Positions 26,201 to 35,092 are shown, counted from the stretch's first letter. The stretch: 42,053 nucleotides of DNA from JALQUL01 sp964556425 (GCA_964556425.1 CAZKWC010000025.1:1-42053); one strand, 5' to 3'. Numbers and translations: made by a program. The notes: generated from the sequence alone by a model not told the origin.

Positions 26201-27049
26201 TTAACACAAATTTTTAGCATGATGGCGTAAGTGATCCTCTATAAAACTACTAATAAAATAATAACCATGATCATAACCCTCATGAAAGCGTAACGTCAAT
26301 ACTTGTCGCACATTTTCGCAAGCTTTTTCAAATAATTTTGGATTTAACTGATTGTCCAAAAATTTATCAGATAAACCTTGGTCGATTAATATGGCACTAT
26401 CGAGTAATGGGCTGTTTCGTTTTTGCATTAATGCAGTCGCGTCATGTGCTTGCCATAAAGCTTGGTCTGCGCCCAAATAAGCGGTAAAAGCTTTTTCACC
26501 CCAAGCACATTGTGTAGGAGCACAAATAGGAGCAAAAGCAGACAAGGATTTTGCCCAATCTGGATATTTAAGCGCTAAGGTTAAAGCACCATGACCGCCC
26601 ATAGAATGACCAAACAAACCCAATTTGCTTAAATCAATGGGTAACTCGGTGGCTAATAATGGCATTAATTCATCATGCAAATACGACTGCATACGATAGT
26701 GCTCTGACCAAGGGGCTTGGCTTGCATCTAAATAAAACCCTGCGCCTAGCCCTAGGTCCCAAGAATCTGCCTCGCCAGGCACCTTAGCGCCTCTAGGACT
26801 GGTATCGGGGCATACCAAAGCCAATCCTAGCTCGGCTGCCAAGCGTTGTGCTCCAGCCTTTATCATAAAAGTTTCTTCAGTGCAGGTAAGGCCAGCTAAA
26901 TATAACAATACCGGTACTGCTTGTTGTTGGTGTACCGCTACAGGAGGTAAATAGACTGAAAATTTAGCTGGCAAACCCAATTGTTCAGAATTGACTTGAT
27001 AAAACCTTTGTACACCACCAAAGCAGCCATGTTCGCTTAATAATTGCAT
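26201..27049 (-). CDS. fghA: S-formylglutathione hydrolase
   Basis: This 282-residue esterase hydrolyses S-formylglutathione to formate and glutathione, the last step of glutathione-dependent formaldehyde oxidation. The nucleophile is Ser149 in GHSMGGHG, and Asp223 or Asp228 (LIDQGLSDKF) and His261 (GYDHGYYF) complete the triad. LAGLTCTEETF (51-61) is the family signature. The ATG at 27049 is chosen because the protein then begins MQLLSEHGCFGG as in the family; a GGAAG lies 10 nt upstream. It follows adhC but is separated from it by a large terminator-like hairpin ending just before its ribosome-binding site. Confidence 0.95.
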   Translation of the reverse strand: MQLLSEHGCFGGVQRFYQVNSEQLGLPAKFSVYLPPVAVHQQQAVPVLLYLAGLTCTEETFMIKAGAQRLAAELGLALVCPDTSPRGAKVPGEADSWDLGLGAGFYLDASQAPWSEHYRMQSYLHDELMPLLATELPIDLSKLGLFGHSMGGHGALTLALKYPDWAKSLSAFAPICAPTQCAWGEKAFTAYLGADQALWQAHDATALMQKRNSPLLDSAILIDQGLSDKFLDNQLNPKLFEKACENVRQVLTLRFHEGYDHGYYFISSFIEDHLRHHAKNLC

Positions 27050-27060
27050 AAATATTTTGC

Positions 27061-27151
27061 TTCCAAAAAATAAAAAAAGTTGAACTTTATGTAGCGACAA
27101 TAGGTTTCGCAAGCGACTAGCTGCGAGCTACTGACCGTATAAAGTTCAACT
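27061..27151 (-). terminator. Branched terminator-like hairpin in the fghA leader
   Basis: On the minus strand AGTTGAACTTTAT (27151-27139) pairs perfectly over 13 bp with 27090-27078, followed by TTTTTTTATTTTTT. The 48-nt interior can form further helices (GTAGC/GCTAC and TCGC-TT-GCGA). The T run ends about 10 nt before the fghA ribosome-binding site, the placement expected of an attenuator between adhC and fghA. It could also be a simple intercistronic terminator or the relic of a foldback element. Confidence 0.6.
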
Positions 27152-27196
27152 CATAGACTTGTAAAAAAGTATGGTTAACCGCCTAATCGGCTAGGC

Positions 27197-28303
27197 TTAA
27201 AACAAGACCACCCCTCGGATTGATTCACCACTTTTCATTAGATCAAAACCTTTGTTAATGTCCTCTAGTGGCATGGTATGCGTAATAAGGTCATCAATAT
27301 TAATTTTGCCCTCCATATACCAATCGACAATTTTAGGTACATCGGTACGGCCTCTTGCGCCACCAAAAGCCGAGCCCTCCCATTTACGGCCAGTCACTAA
27401 TTGAAATGGGCGGGTACTAATTTCAGCACCTGCCTCTGCTACCCCAATAATAATACTGCGACCCCAACCCTTATGAGTACACTCTAAGGCTTGGCGCATC
27501 ACTTGTGTATTACCAATACATTCGAAACTGTAATCGGCTCCGCCATCGGTGAGTTGCACAATGGTATCGACTACGTTCTCCACTTCTTTAGGGTTAATAA
27601 AATGGGTCATGCCAAATTTGCGGGCCATTTCTTGGCGTGCAGGGTTGATATCTACACCAATAATTTTATCGGCACCCACCATTTTGGCGCCCTGTATTAC
27701 ATTTAAACCAATACCGCCCAAACCAAACACCACTACGTTGGCGCCCGCTTCTACTTTGGCGGTAAATAAAACCGCGCCAATACCGGTGGTAACGCCACAA
27801 CCAATATAACAAACTTTGTCAAAAGGGGCATCGGAGCGAATTTTAGCTAAAGAGATTTCAGGGGCGACGGTGTAATTACTAAAGGTAGAAGTGCCCATAT
27901 AATGGAAAATTGGTTTTCCATCTAAGCTAAAACGACTGGTGGCATCGGGCATTAAACCTTTGCCTTGAGTACCACGAATGAGTTGGCACAAATTGGTTTT
28001 GCGGCTCAAACAGAATTTACATTGACGGCATTCGGGGGTGTAGAGTGGAATCACATGATCGCCCTTTTTAAGGGTGGTAACACCTGGGCCAACGTCTACC
28101 ACTATGCCAGCACCTTCATGGCCTAAAATAGCCGGAAAAATACCCTCTGGGTCGGCGCCCGAGAGGGTGTAATAATCGGTATGGCAAATACCTGTGGCTT
28201 TAATTTCAACTAACACCTCACCGAATTTTGGCCCTTGTAAATCAACGGTTTCAATGGTGAGTGGCTTTCCAGCTTGCCAAGCAACAGCGGCTTTAGTTTT
28301 CAT
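27197..28303 (-). CDS. adhC: S-(hydroxymethyl)glutathione dehydrogenase (class III ADH)
   Basis: A 368-residue zinc alcohol dehydrogenase that oxidises the formaldehyde-glutathione adduct with NAD+ to S-formylglutathione. The catalytic zinc ligands are Cys40, His62 (with Glu63) and Cys169. The structural zinc ligands are Cys92, Cys95, Cys98 and Cys106. Arg110 corresponds to the class III arginine that binds glutathione, and GLGGIG (194-199) is the NAD site. The region directly before the ATG reads CTCCT and offers no Shine-Dalgarno sequence, unlike its neighbours, and is part of a 54-nt inverted repeat. FghA, encoded next, completes the pathway. Confidence 0.96.
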   Translation of the reverse strand: MKTKAAVAWQAGKPLTIETVDLQGPKFGEVLVEIKATGICHTDYYTLSGADPEGIFPAILGHEGAGIVVDVGPGVTTLKKGDHVIPLYTPECRQCKFCLSRKTNLCQLIRGTQGKGLMPDATSRFSLDGKPIFHYMGTSTFSNYTVAPEISLAKIRSDAPFDKVCYIGCGVTTGIGAVLFTAKVEAGANVVVFGLGGIGLNVIQGAKMVGADKIIGVDINPARQEMARKFGMTHFINPKEVENVVDTIVQLTDGGADYSFECIGNTQVMRQALECTHKGWGRSIIIGVAEAGAEISTRPFQLVTGRKWEGSAFGGARGRTDVPKIVDWYMEGKINIDDLITHTMPLEDINKGFDLMKSGESIRGVVLF

Positions 28304-28304
28304 A

Positions 28305-28358
28305 GGAGTTAAGAATAAAAGTGGAACAAAATAATGTTCAAACTATACTCTTAACTCC
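28305..28358 (-). promoter_or_regulatory. Nested inverted repeat abutting the adhC start codon
   Basis: GGAGTTAAGA (28305-28314 on the plus strand) and TCTTAACTCC (28349-28358) form a perfect 10-bp outer repeat, and GAACA/TGTTC (28324-28339) forms an inner 5-bp repeat with equal 9-10 nt spacers. The outer arm ends one base before the adhC ATG. It may be an operator or an RNA hairpin. On the transcript the GGAG is in the distal arm and pairs with the CUCC beside the start codon. Confidence 0.55.
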
Positions 28359-28395
28359 AACAAAAATAACTAAAAACTAGCTTTTTTTAAGGAAT

Positions 28396-28977
28396 TTATT
28401 TAGTTGGCAACTCTTTAAGAATAGCTGGATCAAAAGGAGTACGAGTAAAAATTTCACGCACCATAGGAGCAAAATAACTTAAAGGTTTGCTTGGATAGTT
28501 AGGATCAAATGCGGCTTGGTCGTAAAGCTCTACAAAGCGCTGGGCAGAATCAAACCAAGGATGATCTTTATAAGCCAAATGGCCTTTGTCATCTAGGTTG
28601 TAATGATGGGCGTAATATTGCATTTGAAACAAACCATGCATTTCAATCACCCATGCCACCTCTGCACGTACATATGGACGCAATACACTAGCGGCCATTT
28701 GTGAATGATTTTGTGGTGCTAATTCATCGCCAATATCGTGTAGCAATGCTGCCACAATCATTTCTTTGTCGGCACCATCGGCTTCAGCACGAGTAGCACT
28801 TTGAAGAGAATGTTCTAGGCGACTAATTTGATAGCCCTGCAAAGTACCACCTAAGTTTTCAACACTTTTTAATAAGCGCTCTGGCAAACCTAAAATATAT
28901 TGAGCCTCTAATTTGTGTAAAAACTGATACTCTTCATAAGTACCATCTTTCATTTGGGTAAATTCGACTTTGTCCAT
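28396..28977 (-). CDS. HD-domain di-iron oxygenase, TmpB/PhnZ-like
   Basis: A 193-residue HD-domain protein. The predicted metal ligands are His56 (RLEHSLQ), His80-Asp81 (LLHDIGDE), His91, His114 (IEMHGLF) and an aspartate at 153 or 158. This is the pattern of mixed-valent di-iron HD oxygenases (MIOX, PhnZ, TmpB), in which extra histidines replace a phosphohydrolase site. Such enzymes cleave the C-P bond of a 1-hydroxyphosphonate. TmpB converts hydroxylated 2-trimethylaminoethylphosphonate to glycine betaine and phosphate. Its position directly downstream of a GBBH-like oxygenase is the TmpA-TmpB arrangement. The ATG has AGGAG 6 nt upstream. PhnZ-type activity on aminoethylphosphonate is an alternative. 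Confidence 0.75.
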   Translation of the reverse strand: MDKVEFTQMKDGTYEEYQFLHKLEAQYILGLPERLLKSVENLGGTLQGYQISRLEHSLQSATRAEADGADKEMIVAALLHDIGDELAPQNHSQMAASVLRPYVRAEVAWVIEMHGLFQMQYYAHHYNLDDKGHLAYKDHPWFDSAQRFVELYDQAAFDPNYPSKPLSYFAPMVREIFTRTPFDPAILKELPTK

Positions 28978-29018
28978 TTTTTACTCCTATTGGTATAAGG
29001 TCATACCGATCAACAAAA

Positions 29019-30128
29019 TTATTTTGCAGCCAATTTACGTGCCAACACACGGTAATGACTACGTGGCGCATCTCGGTCAATGTAGCAGCCTTGCAACTGC
29101 CTGTGACCTTCTTGCGGGTTAAACTCGGTGCGACCATGCAATACACGGTTGTTATCAAACATCATGGCCTCGCCGCTTAATAAGCGGAAACGAATTTCAT
29201 AAGCAGGGTCGTCAAATAAGCGTCCCATTTCTTGTCTAGCCTGATGGAAACGTTGGGTATCATGCTCGGACATTAAACCAATATCATCTAACCTTGGGCT
29301 ATACAAAACACCTAACATTTTGCCATTACCATCGACTTCAATCATAGGAGAAATATTCACCAAGAATGTAGTGGGGTCTTGGAATTCAAAACGCACTGGT
29401 ACGGTACACAATAATTTAAAGCCTTCAGGGTCTTGACTTCGCACTGTTTCAGCCACAGACAAACTATCAACTAAAGTAGAGTCGCCACCACTGGTTTCGT
29501 TTTGTAAACATTGCAAAATTTGAATGCCAGGTGTGGGGGTACGATAAGGATTGTCGGTGTGAGGGCCAATAGCCACTGGGCGATAAGCTAAATCGTTAGA
29601 GTCTGGCCTTGAATACACTTCAAAATACGGACCAAAGTTAGTATCGCGAATATAACCAAACTGATTGGCAATATCTATAATTGAATCACGATTGGTGGGC
29701 GTATCGGTCAGGATTAAAAAACCGTATTGGATGAATTTTTCAAGTGCTTGAAAAAACACTTTTTCATCTTTTACAATTTCTGGCCAGCTAAATTTTGGTG
29801 GGTTAACATCTGCTTTCCAAGGAATTTGCGAAGGCATATCTTCTGTCAAATTCACCCTATCTAGCAAATCAGCCACCTTAAAAATACCGGTGTAGCCATC
29901 ACTAAAACCCAATAACAAATCATCACCTTGCCACTGGGCGCTTTGTAATGATAAGTTGGTAGGCAACTGATGGGGATTAAATAGACGTTGGCGGGTCACT
30001 AAATCGCGTTGCTCGGGATCAAAAGTTTGAGCTCTAATCCATAAGGCAGGCAAATGGCGCTGCGTGCCAGCATCATCTAAAAATAATTGGTAGCATTGGC
30101 TATTATTTTGAATCGAAATTTTTGACAT
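29019..30128 (-). CDS. GBBH-like 2-oxoglutarate oxygenase, TmpA-like
   Basis: A 369-residue Fe(II)/2-oxoglutarate oxygenase of the gamma-butyrobetaine hydroxylase family. The iron ligands are His190 and Asp192 (GPHTDNPY) and His331 (VLHGRTEF), and the 2-oxoglutarate arginine is probably Arg343. The N-terminal DUF971-like part (about 1-95) lacks the zinc cysteines of carnitine-forming GBBH. By alignment from memory to human BBOX1, Tyr182, Phe165 and Phe169 occupy the aromatic cage for the trimethylammonium group. With the HD oxygenase next to it, hydroxylation of 2-trimethylaminoethylphosphonate (TmpA) fits better than carnitine synthesis. The ATG at 30128 has an AGGTG site; the frame opens at a GTG at 30137. 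Confidence 0.78.
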   Translation of the reverse strand: MSKISIQNNSQCYQLFLDDAGTQRHLPALWIRAQTFDPEQRDLVTRQRLFNPHQLPTNLSLQSAQWQGDDLLLGFSDGYTGIFKVADLLDRVNLTEDMPSQIPWKADVNPPKFSWPEIVKDEKVFFQALEKFIQYGFLILTDTPTNRDSIIDIANQFGYIRDTNFGPYFEVYSRPDSNDLAYRPVAIGPHTDNPYRTPTPGIQILQCLQNETSGGDSTLVDSLSVAETVRSQDPEGFKLLCTVPVRFEFQDPTTFLVNISPMIEVDGNGKMLGVLYSPRLDDIGLMSEHDTQRFHQARQEMGRLFDDPAYEIRFRLLSGEAMMFDNNRVLHGRTEFNPQEGHRQLQGCYIDRDAPRSHYRVLARKLAAK

Positions 30129-30147
30129 GATCAACACCTAGTTGGAA

Positions 30148-31074
30148 TTATTCGGCAACTAACTCTGTGGGGTAACCAGGGGCACGTAAGTCAATGCCAC
30201 AAGCTTGTTCTAACATTTTGACCACTTCTGGCGATTGAGCTTCGCTACCAAACAAACCACGCGCACGTCTAAAGATTTGTTGTGTCATACCGCCCAACTC
30301 TAGGGGTACATTCATTTCTTTGGCAATATCGTTCACCAAGCCTAAATCTTTACAAGCCAAGTCCATGGTGAACTTCACGTTGTAACTACCACTTAAGATG
30401 AGTTTAGATTCTGTTTCGTGAACAAAACTATTACCTGAACTAGCACGAATCGCACGGTAAGTTGCATCGGGGTCAACACCATAAACAGCTGGCAACATCA
30501 TGGCTTCGCCAGCGGCTACCAAATGGATGAAGGCCAACATATTGGTGACTACTTTTACCACTGAGGCGTTACCCATTTTGCCCATGTAAATAGTTTGGCC
30601 ACCCATACAATCTAAAATTGGCGCAACGTGTTTTGCAGTAGCTTCATCACCGCCTACTAAGACGGTAATTTCGCCAGATTCTGCTAAATGCACACCACCT
30701 GTTACAGGGCACTCAAGAACTTGAATGCCTTTAGCGTTAGCCGCTGCATTTAAGCGTTGCAAGTCGTGCAAATCGGTGGTACTCATTTCAATCCAGATGC
30801 CACCAGAGGCGAGGTTATCAAATACACCATTGGCGCCTTCTACTACTTTACGGGAAGCGGCAACTGACGGTAATGCGGTAATTACAACGTTTGCATCTTT
30901 ACATGCATCGGCTACGGAGTCAGCCCAAGTAGCACCTTCGCTTATCAAACGTTTAGCACTGTCTTTGTTAAGGTCAGTAACCGTCACATTAAAACCATTT
31001 TTAGTGAGGTTATGACATAAAGGCTCGCCCAAATTACCTAGGCCAATAAAAGCAATTTTGAATTGTGAATGCAT
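30148..31074 (-). CDS. Beta-hydroxyacid dehydrogenase (3-hydroxyisobutyrate dehydrogenase family)
   Basis: A 308-residue NAD(P)-dependent dehydrogenase. It has the Rossmann GLGNLG (11-16), the substrate motif CPVTGG (122-127) and the catalytic Lys174 (GNASVVKVVTNML). The substrate is not evident; tartronate semialdehyde, 3-hydroxyisobutyrate or a substrate-specific hydroxyacid are all possible. It is the first gene of the minus-strand operon running through tmpA- and tmpB-like genes, with a GGAG site 7 nt before its ATG, and it diverges from the LysR gene, its probable regulator. The known TmpA/TmpB route needs no such step, so its presence hints at a modified pathway or another substrate. 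Confidence 0.88.
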   Translation of the reverse strand: MHSQFKIAFIGLGNLGEPLCHNLTKNGFNVTVTDLNKDSAKRLISEGATWADSVADACKDANVVITALPSVAASRKVVEGANGVFDNLASGGIWIEMSTTDLHDLQRLNAAANAKGIQVLECPVTGGVHLAESGEITVLVGGDEATAKHVAPILDCMGGQTIYMGKMGNASVVKVVTNMLAFIHLVAAGEAMMLPAVYGVDPDATYRAIRASSGNSFVHETESKLILSGSYNVKFTMDLACKDLGLVNDIAKEMNVPLELGGMTQQIFRRARGLFGSEAQSPEVVKMLEQACGIDLRAPGYPTELVAE

Positions 31075-31317
31075 GTCTAAACTCCAAAAATTAAATCGTT
31101 AAATAAGAAAGCAGCAGTAGCAATTGATTGGTACTGATTATTTTAAAAAGTACTGAAGTGTGGCAAAAATAACCCTAGCTGACAATTAAAAGAACCGTAG
31201 TTGCTAAATTAGTAAAACTTATAGCTAACTAATGCATACAATACCCCAAACAAAGACCTAAAAGCTTTAAACACCCCTTATCTTATTTTTGAGATTGTTT
31301 GATACGCATTGCCAATT

Positions 31318-32268
31318 ATGAACCATGCTTTTTCCAAAACCAAACGATTACCGCCCCTTAATTGGTTAAGAGCTTTTGAAGCGTCTGCACGTAGTCTGAG
31401 TTTTACTACCGCTGCCGAAGAGTTACACATGACTCAGTCGGCGGTGAGTCAACAAATTAAAAGTCTAGAGCATGCCCTGGGTAGAACCCTGTTTTTAAGG
31501 CGTGTAAGGGGCCTAGAGCTCACCGAAGACGCCCTTGCCTACCTACCTACAGTGCAAGCTGCTTTTAGCCTGCTAGCGCAGGGTACAAGCGAATTAACTG
31601 GGCGCAACCAACCTCATGTTCTAGAGTTGCAATCGAACCTGTCGTTTACGATTTTTTGGCTCACTCCAAGATTAGAAAAATTTTTAGAAGCCAACCCTTG
31701 GGTACAATTAAATTTAGCGACGCCTATTTGGGCGCAAGACAAACCTAGTAGCACTGCTGCGCTAGAAATTTTATTTGGCCAAGGTCAATGGGATTCTAGA
31801 GTGGGTAAAAGGTTAACCCAAGAAACCTTGTTTCCAGTTTGTTCGCCTAGTTTGGCAAAAAAAATCAACTCCATTGATGATTTGTTAGAGCAAAGATTAT
31901 TAGACTTACCCGGCACCTTAGAGAGCTGGGAGCATTACCTAGAAAGTTATCCTCACTTAGCTAGCAAAACTAAAAAAATACCAATGGTGCATAGAGTGAG
32001 CACTTGGTCAGTGAGTTTGCAGTGGGCAAAAGCAGGTCTGGGTGTGGCATTAGCCCATGACACTATTGCCAAAGATTTATTAGAGAGTGGCGAATTAATA
32101 AGGCCACTTGCCTTTAGTATGCCCATGAAAGAGGCCTATTATTTAATTGCCCCCGAGGGCTTAGAGACGCATTCAGCGGCGCATACTTTTAAACAATGGT
32201 TGTTAGCCGAAATGGAAAAACCGGGCAAAGGCGCCGCCAACAATAAAGCTCGAGTGTAGAAAAGGCTT
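31318..32268 (+). CDS. LysR-family transcriptional regulator (GcvA-like)
   Basis: A LysR regulator of about 313 residues with the winged HTH at the N-terminus (LRAFEASARSLSFTTAAEELH, TQSAVSQQIKSLE) and a co-inducer domain from about residue 95. The PPLNWLRAFEASARSLSF opening is typical of the GcvA-like branch. The frame opens with TTG at 31309, but the ATG at 31318 is the better start. The stop codon is at 32257-32259. It diverges from the beta-hydroxyacid dehydrogenase operon across 243 nt and converges on the aldehyde dehydrogenase block, so it may control either. Candidate repeats in the divergent region include two GTACTGA copies and TAGTTGCTA...TAGCTAACTA. Confidence 0.9.
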
Positions 32269-32383
32269 GAATAACACAAAACCATACAAAAACGTTTTTT
32301 GTTTAAATATGCCAAGCCATTTCTCTTTTGTTAACTTTACCTTTGCCCAATTTATTTTTAAAATACAGTGCGCTAAAAAACAA

Positions 32384-33808
32384 TTAATACGGCATGATAA
32401 CTAATCGGGTTTGCGTAAACTCAAGCATACCATGTTTGCCATCATCGCCGCCTAAGCCTGATTTTTTCCAACCTGCATGATAACCCTGATAGGGGTCAGC
32501 AGGAGTACGGTTAATATACAACTCGCCAGCCTCTATTTCGTTGGCAAACAATTGTACCGTACGGTAGTCTTCTGTGTAAATAACACTCGCCAAACCGAAC
32601 TGATGATCGTTGGCTAACTCTAAGGCTTGTTCGAGCTGAGTGTAACTTAAAATTGGCAAAACTGGTCCAAAAATTTCTTCACGTACAATTTCCATATGTT
32701 GTTGTACACCGCTTAACAAGGTAGCAGGATAAAAATTACCAGCACCTTCTGGCAACACTCCACCACATTCTAATTTAGCACCTTCTGCAATGGCTTTTTC
32801 GACCATAGCATGGGTTTTTAGTTGTGCGGCACGGCTGGCCAATGGACCCATTAAATCGGCTTGATTGGCACGATCACCTACATGCCTAGCTTGCATTTTT
32901 TCTTTGATTTTTGCCAATAAAGCATCATGAATACTTTCGTGTGCATAAACCCTTTCTACCGCTGTACACAATTGGCCACAGTGAGTAGTGCGAGAGCGCA
33001 CAATATCAGAAGCTGCTTTGTCTAGGTCTGCACTAGGGGTAATAATGGCGGGAGTTTTCCCACCCAATTCAAGCGAAGTTTTAGCAATATTGACCTTGGC
33101 ATATTCCATCATCATTCGGCCTGCACCTACACCACCGGTTAAGGTGAGCATGGTAACTTTTGGATGGGTACACATGGCCTGTGCTTTATCGTGATCCATA
33201 GTCATAATATTGACCAAACCAGCAGGCATGCCAGCGGCTTCAATGGCTTTAGCAATTTCAAAAGCACTACTTGGTGTGTGATTACTAGGACGCACTACCA
33301 CTGCATTGCCCGCAATTAAAGCCGGAGCAATTTTACGTAGCAAGGTATAAACTGGATAATTAAACGGAATTAAGCAAGCCACCACACCCATAGGTTCGCG
33401 GTGCAAAACCAAGTTCTCGTTGGGTGAGTCGCTAGGGATGACTTCGCCCTCTATGCGCCTAGCCCATTCGGCATGGTAACGGGTAACTTCAGCTGCATAA
33501 ACTGCTTCATTTTCTGAGTCTTCTAGGCTTTTACCAGATTCAAGTGCTAAAGCTTTACCAATCGCATTTTTGTGTGCGACTAAGCTGTCGGCCATTTTAC
33601 GGAGCATTTCGGCTCTATCAATGGCAGTGCGTTTACGCCACAATTTTTGCGCTTTAGCTGCAGCATCACAAGCCAATTGCACCTGCTCGAAACTAGCAGC
33701 AGAAACGGTCGCAATAATTTGGTTGTTGGCTGGGTTTTCAACGGTAAATGGATTGGCTTGATCATTGCCCAACCACTCACCATTGATGTAATTTAAGTAT
33801 GCATTCAT
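32384..33808 (-). CDS. Aldehyde dehydrogenase, AldA-like
   Basis: A 474-residue NAD(P)-dependent aldehyde dehydrogenase. Catalytic residues are Glu247 (LELGG) and Cys281 (CGQLCTA). Overall, and in the C-terminal QGYHAGWKKSGLGGDDGKHG segment, it resembles E. coli lactaldehyde/glycolaldehyde dehydrogenase AldA more than betaine-aldehyde dehydrogenase. The ATG at 33808 is preferred; the frame opens with a TTG at 33820. It is the last gene of the MFS-GMC-enolase-ALDH block, so it probably oxidises an aldehyde made by the GMC enzyme. Confidence 0.9.
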   Translation of the reverse strand: MNAYLNYINGEWLGNDQANPFTVENPANNQIIATVSAASFEQVQLACDAAAKAQKLWRKRTAIDRAEMLRKMADSLVAHKNAIGKALALESGKSLEDSENEAVYAAEVTRYHAEWARRIEGEVIPSDSPNENLVLHREPMGVVACLIPFNYPVYTLLRKIAPALIAGNAVVVRPSNHTPSSAFEIAKAIEAAGMPAGLVNIMTMDHDKAQAMCTHPKVTMLTLTGGVGAGRMMMEYAKVNIAKTSLELGGKTPAIITPSADLDKAASDIVRSRTTHCGQLCTAVERVYAHESIHDALLAKIKEKMQARHVGDRANQADLMGPLASRAAQLKTHAMVEKAIAEGAKLECGGVLPEGAGNFYPATLLSGVQQHMEIVREEIFGPVLPILSYTQLEQALELANDHQFGLASVIYTEDYRTVQLFANEIEAGELYINRTPADPYQGYHAGWKKSGLGGDDGKHGMLEFTQTRLVIMPY

Positions 33809-33898
33809 ATAAAAAGCCAATCGGCAATGGATAAGTAAAAATAATTAGTCGCCATGTACAAAAACCAAGCAATGTACACGGCTATTGAATGCAAAGAT

Positions 33899-35092
33899 TT
33901 AGAAGTAACCTAATGGCGTTTGTGCCATTTCTAAATGTAGTTTATCGCCTTCATAAGGATGAGCCAAAGCCACTTCTTCGTTCAGCTCTACACCTAAGCC
34001 CGGCTCGCTTGAAGGAATCACATAACCATCTTCCCACTTCAATGGCTTTTTAAGCAACTCGGCATGGAATCCACCAAACTTTTGAATACTCTCTAGGATT
34101 AAGAAGTTAGGAATACAAGCGCCTAATTGAATATTAGCGGCTGCCACAATAGGACCACAATACAAATGCGGTGCAATTTGTGCGTAATGGGTTTCTGCCA
34201 TAGCAGCAATTTTTTTGCCCTCTAAAATACCGCCTACTCGGCCCAAGTTAGGCTGCAAAATAGAAGCTGCGCCGGTTTGTAATACCCTAGCAAACTCATA
34301 CTTCGAACACAAACGTTCGCCAGTAGCTACTGGTATGCTGGTGTAATGCGCTACCTTGGCCATTTCTTCTGGCATTTCAGGTGGGGTTGGCTCTTCAAAC
34401 CACAATGGTGAATAAGGCTCTAATTTTTGCGCTAAACGCTTAGCTCCTGAAATAGTAAACTGACCATGTGTACCAAATAAAATATCGGCTTTAGTACCTA
34501 CGGCTTCACGAATCAGGCGACAAAATTTTTCGCTTAATTCCATGCGCTCTAAGGTGGGTTGGCGTGGATCAAACACAGAATAACCACCAACAGGGTCTAA
34601 TTTAAGAGCCGTAAAGCCTTGCTCTACATATTCAACTGCACGCTCGGCAGAACGGTAAGGGTCATCATAAAAAGAATCATCTTCGCCTTCACCAGGGTAT
34701 AAATAGGTGTAAGAGCGAAGTCTTGGGTTAACCAAACCACCTAATAAATTGTAAACCGGTTGGTTAAGCGCTTTACCCACAATGTCCCAACAAGCCATTT
34801 CAAGGCCACTGAATACACCTTGAACCGACACATCTGGTCGCAAGGTAAAGCCAGCGCCATGGGCTTTGCGCCACATGGTTTCAATTTGTTTAGGATCGTT
34901 GCCTTCAAAAATACGACCAAACATATCTTCGGCCATAGCAGCAATTACTTTAGGACCAAAAGTGGCGGCGTAAATTTCGCCAATACCCTCTATACCGCAA
35001 GCAGTGGTGAGTTTTACAAACACAAAATAACGTCCACCAAAAGCAGGAGGAGGGTTGCCAACAATAAAGGTTTTAATAGATTGAAGTTTCAT
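33899..35092 (-). CDS. Mandelate racemase/muconate lactonizing-family protein with altered metal site
   Basis: A 397-residue enolase-superfamily protein most like galactonate/mandelate-type sugar-acid dehydratases. The second and third metal ligands, Glu233 or Glu234 (WFEEPTPPE) and Glu259 (ATGERLC), and the C-terminal His309 (APHLYCGP) are present. The first ligand, normally Asp in a DFHG-type motif, is replaced: the segment reads LFGTHGQ (205-211), with Gly207 in the Asp position and His209 kept. I recall this GTHGQ variant as a recurrent subgroup of unknown substrate. A dehydratase or racemase role on a hydroxy acid is likely but unproven. Confidence 0.82.
   Translation of the reverse strand: MKLQSIKTFIVGNPPPAFGGRYFVFVKLTTACGIEGIGEIYAATFGPKVIAAMAEDMFGRIFEGNDPKQIETMWRKAHGAGFTLRPDVSVQGVFSGLEMACWDIVGKALNQPVYNLLGGLVNPRLRSYTYLYPGEGEDDSFYDDPYRSAERAVEYVEQGFTALKLDPVGGYSVFDPRQPTLERMELSEKFCRLIREAVGTKADILFGTHGQFTISGAKRLAQKLEPYSPLWFEEPTPPEMPEEMAKVAHYTSIPVATGERLCSKYEFARVLQTGAASILQPNLGRVGGILEGKKIAAMAETHYAQIAPHLYCGPIVAAANIQLGACIPNFLILESIQKFGGFHAELLKKPLKWEDGYVIPSSEPGLGVELNEEVALAHPYEGDKLHLEMAQTPLGYF

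Noticed and set aside
28396..28977. Ordinary HD phosphohydrolase
   Set aside because: Extra histidines (56, 91, 114) around the HD pair match the oxygenase branch and the gene pairs with a 2-oxoglutarate oxygenase.
29019..30128. Carnitine-forming gamma-butyrobetaine hydroxylase
   Set aside because: The N-terminal zinc cysteines are absent and the neighbour is an HD di-iron oxygenase, which fits TmpA better; not fully excluded.
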